DNA from: Hypsibius dujardini
Taxonomy: Eukaryota; Tardigrada; Eutardigrada; Parachela; Hypsibiidae
Reading direction: 5' to 3'
Length of the DNA: 20,794 nucleotides
Assembly: GCA_001579985.1 (NCBI GenBank)
Contig: LRSR01001810.1
Coordinates: forward strand, 5,001-25,794
The notes under the pieces were generated by a model, which had not been told where the DNA came from, searched no databases, and saw only the letters and a list, made by a program, of their open reading frames with translations. Position numbers and translations under genes: made by a program. Positions within the stretch are counted from its first letter, which is position 1. Each line of letters opens with the position of its first letter. Below, one piece after another: positions 14,381 through 20,794 of the stretch.

Positions 14381-15557
14381 AGTCTTTCTTTCCCCGGCAG
14401 ACACAGACAACCTTCAATTGGCCTTTATCCCTGAATCAAGACATGGATCCCTGTGCTAGAGACAAAAGTGCCTGAAAAGCGAATGGTCATCTCAATCACT
14501 CAGGCGTGGAGGGCAGAGATCACGTTGTCAGATGGATGGTGATGACGAAGAACGAAACGGAAAGTTACGGTTGCGCGTTCACAGACACATAGGCAACACT
14601 CTTAACTAACGACGATGGTCAGGGTCAGGTCGATGGCCGCTAACGGTAACGATTATGATGATTACATACATACAGGCACCGACGCGTGGTACATACAGTA
14701 TATATATATATATATATATAGCCCTAAGCGGCTTAGAGCAAGCGCTGAGCTCCTCGGTATATACATGTCCCTTAGTGTGTAACTGAATTGCGTGTCTGTG
14801 CATCAACACCGGTGCTTTTTTTCGGCAAGCTCCGACGTCGGCTGAAACAATGACAATATTATTTTTTCCTTGGCAAATGCACATGTGAAGACATATAAAA
14901 TGTAACAACAACAAACAGACATGCATTTTCTATAGCAAAAAATGCACACAACTTGCTGCGAAAAAACAGACGGGAAATGAGTGAAGAGTGAAGCGTAGTT
15001 CGCCTCGCGCGGAAATCCGTGTTTAAGCCAAATGCGCGACCTTGTCTGTGTCTGTCTGTCTCTGCCGGTGTCTGAGCCTGTGTCTGAGCCTGCGACCTTG
15101 TCTATGCCTGCCTGTCTGCCGGTGTCTGTGCCTGTCTGTTTGTCCGCCGGTATCTGTGCTTGAGTCTACGATCTTTGTCTGTGTCTGTCTGTCTGCCTGC
15201 CGGTGCCTGTGTCTGTCTGACTGCCCGTGTTTGTGTCTGTCTGTCTGCAAGTGTCTGTGTTTGTCTGTCTGCCGGTGTCTGTGTCTGTGTTTGTCTGTCT
15301 GCCGGTGTCTGTGTCTGTGCCTGTCTGTCTCTGCCGGTGTCTGTGTCTGTCTGTCTGTGAACACTGTGTCTATGGAACAATTCACCATTGCGCAACAAGA
15401 AAAAAGACATCAACGACGATAAGCCGTTGAGTCAACAACAAGGACCTAGCAGTAACAATTCGCTTTCAAGCGCTCATTAACAAATCGGACCGTTAAAATA
15501 AACCGAAATTTTTCTAGATAAATTAGAAGACTAAGATGTATTCCCGTGGAATGTTTT
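14381..15557. other. Intergenic region between genes D and C
   Basis: Holds a (TA)n tract (about 14698-14720) and the TGTCTG compound array. No supported gene. The - strand frame at 14606-14926 has no splice or homology support. Confidence 0.55.
15040..15357. repeat. TGTCTG/CTGCCGGTGTCTG compound repeat
   Basis: Imperfect array of CTGTCTGTCTGCCGGTGTCTGTG-type units of about 30 bp. On the + strand it reads TGTCTG, the opposite orientation to all the intronic arrays in this window. It yields Cys/Leu/Val frames that are not genes. Confidence 0.9.
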
Positions 15558-18500
15558 TCATTGCCTGTGGCTTCGGCGAGGGTTGTTAGCGTTCGCAACC
15601 TTGTCGCCGGAAATTTTGGCGTTTTGTTGGATGGATGCAAAGTCGAAGGTCGGCAACATGGCTGCGAAAAAAACAATTTTTTCAATTTTCGCTCCAAATT
15701 TGCGAGTGACGCAGCAATTTTTAAGGAAAATTCTGTCGCACTTACAGAAAATTCCGCCGGATGATGATGTGTCGGAACCGTCAGAGCCAAATGTACTCGC
15801 CACGAAGTTACTGGCTGGACTGATTATCCCCAAAACTGCAGACATTTAGAAATATTTAATTTAATTTTTTTAATTTCTTTAATTTTTTTAAAAAATATTT
15901 AATTAATTTTTTTAAATTTTTTTTTAAAAAGTTGAAATTATTTGAACACATGAATTTTAAATATAATTAATTAACATTAAATAGAAGGTAATTATTAGTA
16001 ATATTGCACACTAATGTAATAGTTAAAATAATAATAAAAAATAATAGTTTAATTTACTTTAATCTAAAATTTATTTATAATAAGTGAAATGTTTGATGAA
16101 AATGCGCGATTTTTTCGCAGCACAAAAAAGCGCTCTTTCTTACCTCCTTGCATGAGTGAGTCCCACATGTACGGGATTTTATCAAAACTCGCCGGAATAG
16201 CCACGACCGCAGGCTGAGGCGCCGGGGTCTTGCCTCTGGCTCGTTGAGCGGCCTTGCCGACCACATCCGGTCCGGCCTCTTTCGGTCCGGCAAACTGCGA
16301 CATTCCCAGCTCGGAAGCCGAGCCGGACCAATGTTTGGGCACATCAAGGGCCGACTTGGGAGGGGCCTTCGCGTCGCCCTTATGCCGGTCCGCATGCGGC
16401 TCCGGGGCCGGTCCGAAGGTCTGCTGGGCATTCAACTCGGACGCCGCTCCGGACCAGTGCTCGTGCTTGTCGGCCTTTTTCTCCGCTGCCTAGAGATGAA
16501 CGACATCGTGAAATAATCCGTCAAATCAACTGAATCAATCAATCAATCGATCAATCAATTAATCAATCAGTCAATTGAATTAATTGATCAATCAATCAAT
16601 CAGTCAATTGAAATGATTGATCAATCAATCAATCAATCACTCAATTGAATTGATTGGTCAATCAATCAATCAATCGATAGAATTAGATCAATTATTTTTA
16701 GATCAACTGAAAATAAGCTGTCAAATGACAGAAATATTAAATAGAGATAAGGATAATTTGTGATAAATTCTTTGTGATTCAATTTGAAATTAAAAAAGCT
16801 CCGACGGAACGGATGCTTAGTTGACGGTTTTTATTTCGTATTTTTATCTGTGTAGATTAATTACCTGGGCCTTTTCCATCTTGACGATCTTCGAGTCGGA
16901 GGGCGCCGAGCCCGGCTCGGGAACCGGACCGCGATGTTCGGGCAGTTTGATGTCGGACGCGGCGCCGGACCAATGCAGACTGGGAAGTGCCGGGATGGCA
17001 ATCGAAGGTTTCGCCGGACGGCTCTCGGGTTTGTTTTCCGCGGCGACAACGACCGCAGCCGGAGTCGTTTTCAGCTCTTCTACCTAGCCATAAATTAAGT
17101 TCAAATTAATCTCGTTAAATAATTAAATAATTTATAAGAAATTTCTAATTTCTAAGACAAACAAAATAAGATTTAATTTAGATCAAATCAAACGAGCGCT
17201 TTTTTGCCATTTAATGTAATCGTTCATTCCTACCTCCACTTTCTTCTCCGGGGACTTGGCTTCATCCGCCGAGCTGTTGTCTGTGGCCGCCTTAACGGAT
17301 AGGACGATAGTGTTGGTCTTCGAATCGACGGAGGAGACCTCCAGTTTCTCGCCCACTTTCAGGCCGGACGCGGCGAGCTCCGACAGGGAGTTATAAACCG
17401 TGGAACCCGAAGGAAGGGACTGGTTGTTCGCGGGTTTGGAAGCGTTTTGCTCGGAGAGCTTGATTTCAGCGGGGTTCGCGGTGGACGGGAAGAAACTCGG
17501 GCTGATACTGGAGGATGAGGAGCTATCTAGGAGTTTGGCAGTAGTCGACTGGGTCGTCGAGCTCGAAGAGCTGCTCGGAGCGAGTGAGGAGCTCGAAGAA
17601 CTCACAGGAACTGCCGTCGAGCTCGAAGAGCTGCTCGGAGCGAGTGAAGAGCTCGAAGAACTGTTTGGTACCTGCGTAGAGCTCGAAGAACTCTCAGGAG
17701 CGCTCGTGGAGCTCGAAGAACTGCTAGGAGCGATTGTCGAACTCGAAGAACTGCTCGGAGCGAGGGTCGAACTGACGGTGGAGGTCTTCGCTTCGCTCAA
17801 AGAGTTTTGTGAAGCCCCAGACGAGATGTTTCCCGCTCTCTCGCCAATTAGCTCCAGCTCGTTCAAGGACAGTGGCTCTAACACATCCGGCAGCGGGGCA
17901 ATTTTTTCCGTTTTATTTTGAACGGTTTGAATTACGTGTTGTGGAACCACAACCGCGGGAGTGCTTGAAGCCTTGGTCGAGCTAGAAGAATCGGCGGTGG
18001 AGGAGCTTGAGGGCGCTGCAGTCGATCCGGAAGAGGGCGCTGCAGTCGATCCGGACGAGGTCCCCGAAGCTGCAGCGACGGTGACCGCTTGTTGTGTGAG
18101 CTTTATTTCCTTTATTTCTTTGTTACTTGCGGAGGAATTAATGGCGACCTTCGGTGCTTCGCTGGATGAAACGTCTGCGGCTTTCGGGGTCGCTCGGAAG
18201 TCAGCTTTAACGGTTGATGCGACGGCTATGACGTTTTCGACTTTTTTCGTCGTTGCTTTGCCTTTCCATTCCCATTTGCCGGCAGCGTTCTGCTGCCATT
18301 CCGATGATTTGACTGGGAAATTAATTCGACATTTTTTAGCATCGTCGGATTTATTTATTTTCATCTCAAACGCCTTTGAAATGTCTTTAACATTTTATTT
18401 TATTTTAAATTAATTAATTTATTATTGTCTAGATAAATTTCAATTAAATTAAATTCTATTTCGTTTTACGTCCAGTTAAATTCGTTGAATCTTGAACATT

Positions 18501-19281
18501 TGTTGGACAATTTTTTTTATTGATTATTAATTTGTATAAATAAATTACAGTAAATTTAATTTTGCTGTTTTAAATATTTTTTTCATCGTTTAATTTGAGC
18601 GCGAAGTTTTGTCTCGAACACTTACGACTTTGTTCTGCCTTGTGCTTGGAGACGGTTTTGTTGATTTCCTCCGCGGACAGGGGACGAATTGTCGCGGTAG
18701 CGTTGGCATTGCTCGGCAAAGACACCGTCGATACACTGCGCAACAGCCAAATGCATTGTACAATAGAAAAAAACCCAATTTTAATTACAAAAAAAAAAAT
18801 TTAAAATGGATTAATTTAATTTATGGCCAAAAAAAATTAAAAGTAGAAAAAAAAACCAATTTTATTTACAGAAACAAAAATACAGGAATAAATGGATTAA
18901 TTTAATTTAGGGCCAAAAAAAAATTAAAAATAGAAAAAAAAACCCAATTTTACTTACAAAAAAAAATACAGGAATAAATGGATTAATTTAATTTAGGGCA
19001 AAAAAAAAATTTTAAATAGAAAAAAAAACCAATTCTATTTACAAAATAAAAATATAGGAATAAATGGATTAATTTAATTTAGGGAAGGAGGAACTTACTT
19101 GGACGTCTTAGTCTCGCCAGCCAGAGGCGCTCCGATGACGCAAGCCACACTCTAAAGACATGAAAAGAAAATACCCGATAATTTGTAAGAAAAATAATCG
19201 AAGGAGAGATAAGAAACAAACGAAGTGCTTTACCGCGAGAAAAATACACATCGAGAGGGATGAGACCTGCTGCGACGCCAT
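15558..19281 (-). CDS. Gene D: secreted Ser-rich protein with HWSG(A/S)AS repeats (8 exons, 682 aa)
   Basis: Not recognised as a named gene. Exons in transcript order: 19281-19234, 19151-19099, 18735-18626, 18312-17234, 17083-16865, 16489-16144, 15835-15746, 15661-15558 (TGA). The total is 2049 nt, a multiple of 3, with intron phases 0,2,1,0,0,1,1. Exons 1 and 2 join to a signal peptide containing MCIFLASVACVIGAPLAG. Exon 3 holds a Ser/Ala-rich start and LSAEEINKTVSKHKAEQS. Exon 4 (residues 71-430) is Ser/Thr/Ala-rich, with seven decamers of the form LAPSSSSSST at 254-323. Exons 5-6 carry HWSGAAS at 467 and 514 and HWSGSAS at 556. With this splicing the mature protein has no cysteine, unlike genes A-C. 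It is probably an extracellular, O-glycosylated structural or mucin-like protein (inference). An alternative exon 4 acceptor at 18379 (TTAAAG) would add 22 residues including one Cys; TTAATTTCCCAG at 18313 is the better site. Confidence 0.8.
15836..16143. other. Gene D intron 6, AT-rich
   Basis: Made of TTTAATTTTTTTAA and AATAATAAAA words. I see no coding or structured feature. Confidence 0.55.
16144..17083 (-). other. Gene D exons 5-6: HWSG repeat region
   Basis: Exon 5 is 17083-16865 and exon 6 is 16489-16144. Their join gives KMEKAQ-AAEKKADKHEHWSG. Three HWSG[AS]AS[DE] motifs are each followed by a hydrophobic residue and a Pro/Gly-rich spacer. Exon 6 is GC-rich compared with the surrounding introns. 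Acceptors CTCTAG and GGCTAG, donors GGAG|GTAAG and CCAG|GTAAT. Confidence 0.8.
16520..16678. repeat. CAAT-based minisatellite in gene D intron 5
   Basis: About three units of roughly 52 bp. Each combines (TCAA)n with CAGTCAATTGAATTAATTGA-like palindromic spacers, so the array can fold. Confidence 0.85.
17489..17771 (-). repeat. Coding 30-nt minisatellite (Ser decamers) in gene D exon 4
   Basis: In-frame repeats of [LISQA][AV]P-x-SSSSS[ST] encoded by mixed AGC/TCN codons. The core of seven units covers residues 254-323, and a further poly-Ser run follows. The use of both serine codon families implies purifying selection for Ser or old age, not a fresh slippage tract (inference). Confidence 0.85.
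18313..18625. other. Gene D intron 3
   Basis: AT-rich. The part next to exon 4 (18313-18379) is open in frame and could be exonic if the upstream acceptor is used. Confidence 0.5.
18760..19086. repeat. 86-bp tandem repeat in gene D intron 2
   Basis: The word GGATTAATTTAATTTA recurs at 18808, 18894, 18980 and 19066, exactly 86 bp apart. Units are A-rich on the + strand (runs of 7-10 A), hence U-rich in the transcript. The array ends about 12 bp from the exon 2 donor. Confidence 0.92.
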
Positions 19282-19826
19282 ATTCTGTGCTTGAAGACAA
19301 GGAATAATGAGGAAATATCTTAAGAAAAGTGTTTCAGTGATCCAGGCGGATTTTTAATTTCTCTGAAGACGAATAAAGCAAAACTGGAACCAAAAGTGTG
19401 AAATACTAGAGCTGCATGTTGTATTTCGGTGATAAATAAATAAATATATATATATATATATGTCTAAATCGTATGGCCGTGTGGCAGGTTCAATGTGCTG
19501 TGAGATCACTGCCGCGGGCCCGGAGACTGCTTTCTTCAGCGTCTTCTTGAGCGTGTGTCTTTTACTGTGCAACGATCGAAGGCCGTTTCTATTTGAGAAT
19601 TTGCCGCCATTATAGCCCACCTACGCCGTAAATGTATACACGGCCGTGTCTAAGCAAGCATGACAATGGTTTTTACCGGTCGTACCTTCTGCCGGCCGGG
19701 GCGTTGGTTCTTCGTTTTATTCGTGCCTGCATTTATAGCGGAAGTACTTTTCATTCAGCGAGCCAGCTCAAGATGTGCAATCACGAATTTCCGAATGACT
19801 AAATACTAGACATGCTATACTGTTCT
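19282..19826. other. Upstream region of gene D
   Basis: In transcript orientation the sequence TTCCTTGTCTTCAAGCACAG ends 3 nt before the ATG, a possible trans-splice acceptor or 5'UTR intron end. A (TA)n tract lies at about 19444-19461. A GC-richer segment (19470-19750) contains two ACACGGCC words. No gene is supported. Confidence 0.45.
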
Positions 19827-20386
19827 AACTTGGGAACGTTTTCAACCGTCGAATTCAGAACCGTTCCAAAATATTTTTTTCATTCAGCCCTAATTTAGTA
19901 ATGAATATAAAAATTTGTTTCGCCAGTCCAGCTAATCAATGACGAGCCAAACCACTATGACAAAAAATACGCCAATCAATCAACAATCAACTGAAAGACG
20001 ATGCTAAAGAAAGTAATCAAGCAATCAATGATCAGTCAAACCACTATGACAAAAAATACGCCAATCAATCAACAATCAACTGAAGAACGATGCTGAAGAA
20101 AGTAATCAAGCAATCAATGATCAGTCAAACCACTATGACAAAAAATACGCCAATCAATCAACAATAAAAAAACAGTCTGCACACAGTGTCAATCAAACAA
20201 TCAATGATCGGCGGTACACAGCAGCAAGTCTATTGAGACAATTCCCAACTTTGAAAATTCACCAACAAAACGTTTTTTTAGCTTGACCGGCGAAACAAAT
20301 TTTTATATTTCATTACTAAATTAGGTCTGAATGAAAAATTGTTTTTGGAACGATTCTGAATTCGATAGTTGAGAACGTTTCCAATT
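19827..20386. mobile_element. Foldback (MITE-like) element with internal tandem repeats, about 560 bp
   Basis: The left end (19827-19930) and right end (20284-20386) are about 100-bp inverted repeats that match closely. The match includes GAATTCAGAA, TTTCATTCAG and ATATAAAAATTTGTTTCGCC and their complements. No coding capacity. A diverged relative of the end sequence lies at 2113-2195. The exact target duplication cannot be fixed by eye. Confidence 0.75.
19935..20165. repeat. 89-bp tandem repeat, about 2.6 copies, inside the foldback element
   Basis: CCACTATGACAAAAAATACG occurs at 19952, 20041 and 20130, each 89 bp apart, with (CAAT)n-like spacers. Confidence 0.93.
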
Positions 20387-20794
20387 AAGGATGAAAAGAT
20401 CTAAAATTATTCAATTAACTGGTTTTTTTGAGTCAACTAAAAATTAATTAATTAAATTTAGTTTTTTTTTATTAACAAATAGTTTTGACGAAAATTTTTA
20501 GTTTTCTTTTTCTTTTTATTCGTTTATTTCAATTTTGCGATCTCTGTTCTGTTGTGAAAATTTCCTAAAAATAAACAGGTTTACCTTGAATTTATATTTC
20601 AAATAGTTTTTAATATTGGGTGCTTTGTGTAATTTCCATTAAAGGATCGCAAAACTAACAATTAAACTAGACAAAGAAACAAGATATGATATTTTACTAA
20701 TATTTTAATATTTTACGTAATATTTTATTTTAATGTCTTTTAGTTTCTGAAACAATTTAACTAACAATTTGAGTCAGTAAAGATTTAACCGGAA
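20387..20794. other. Right flank, AT-rich
   Basis: Nothing coding or structured is seen, apart from TTAGTT/AACTAA words that also occur downstream of gene C (12100-12240). Confidence 0.45.

Noticed and set aside
14720-14780. tRNA- or SINE-like segment with a box A-like GAGCTCAGCGC on the - strand
   Set aside because: No box B and no cloverleaf can be drawn; a (TA)n tract follows directly.
15023-15422. + strand Cys/Leu/Val-rich and - strand Thr/Asp/Arg/Gln-rich frames
   Set aside because: Same reason: translations of the TGTCTG array between genes D and C.
17400-18413. + strand frames rich in Glu/Leu opposite gene D exon 4
   Set aside because: Antisense shadow of the Ser-codon repeats; the - strand frame is longer, has correct splice boundaries and fits the neighbouring exons exactly.
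19935-20165. Regularly spaced direct repeats as a CRISPR array
   Set aside because: Contiguous 89-bp tandem units without unique spacers, inside a foldback element, in eukaryotic-type DNA.

Overview
The window reads as nuclear DNA of an invertebrate animal, most likely an ecdysozoan and perhaps a nematode. The evidence is spliced genes with short introns (minimum about 67-96 nt, GT..AG, several TTTCAG/TTCCAG acceptors), very AT-rich spacers, abundant micro- and minisatellites, a decayed Tc1/mariner transposase and foldback elements. There is no bacterial gene organisation. The phylum is inference; no gene here identifies the species.

By joining exons only where splice sites and reading phase agree, I reconstruct four protein genes, all predicted to be secreted. 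Gene A is on the + strand at 519-820: two exons, a small six-cysteine protein. Gene B is on the - strand from 10504 to 1195: 13 exons, 1251 codons before the stop, with a signal peptide, a Thr/Pro mucin-like body and five one-exon EGF/EB-like modules at the C-terminus. Gene C is on the - strand from 14380 to 12221: 7 exons, 411 codons, with a signal peptide, an N-terminal cysteine-rich region carrying two modules of the same type, and a low-complexity tail. Gene D is on the - strand from 19281 to 15558: 8 exons, 682 codons, with a signal peptide encoded across two exons, a Ser-rich repeat region and three HWSG(A/S)AS repeats; its mature protein has no cysteine. Genes B, C and D lie head-to-tail, and A converges on B. 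In A, B and C every intron is phase 1 except the first intron of C, the signature of exon-shuffled extracellular modules.

The spacers and long introns are filled with repeats. These include CAGA/CAGACA/GGAC microsatellites, (ATTG)n tracts, an 86-bp tandem array in gene D intron 2, and a 759-bp TA-flanked non-autonomous element (3649-4407) with a 41-bp minisatellite inside a gene B intron. There are also two foldback elements (2246-2596 and 19827-20386), and a frameshifted mariner copy (about 10895-12023) between genes C and B.

Taken together this is a cluster of secreted, probably heavily glycosylated matrix-, mucin- or cuticle-type proteins. I do not recognise the individual genes and assign no symbols. 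Exon models rest on splice motifs and phase only; transcript evidence was not available.
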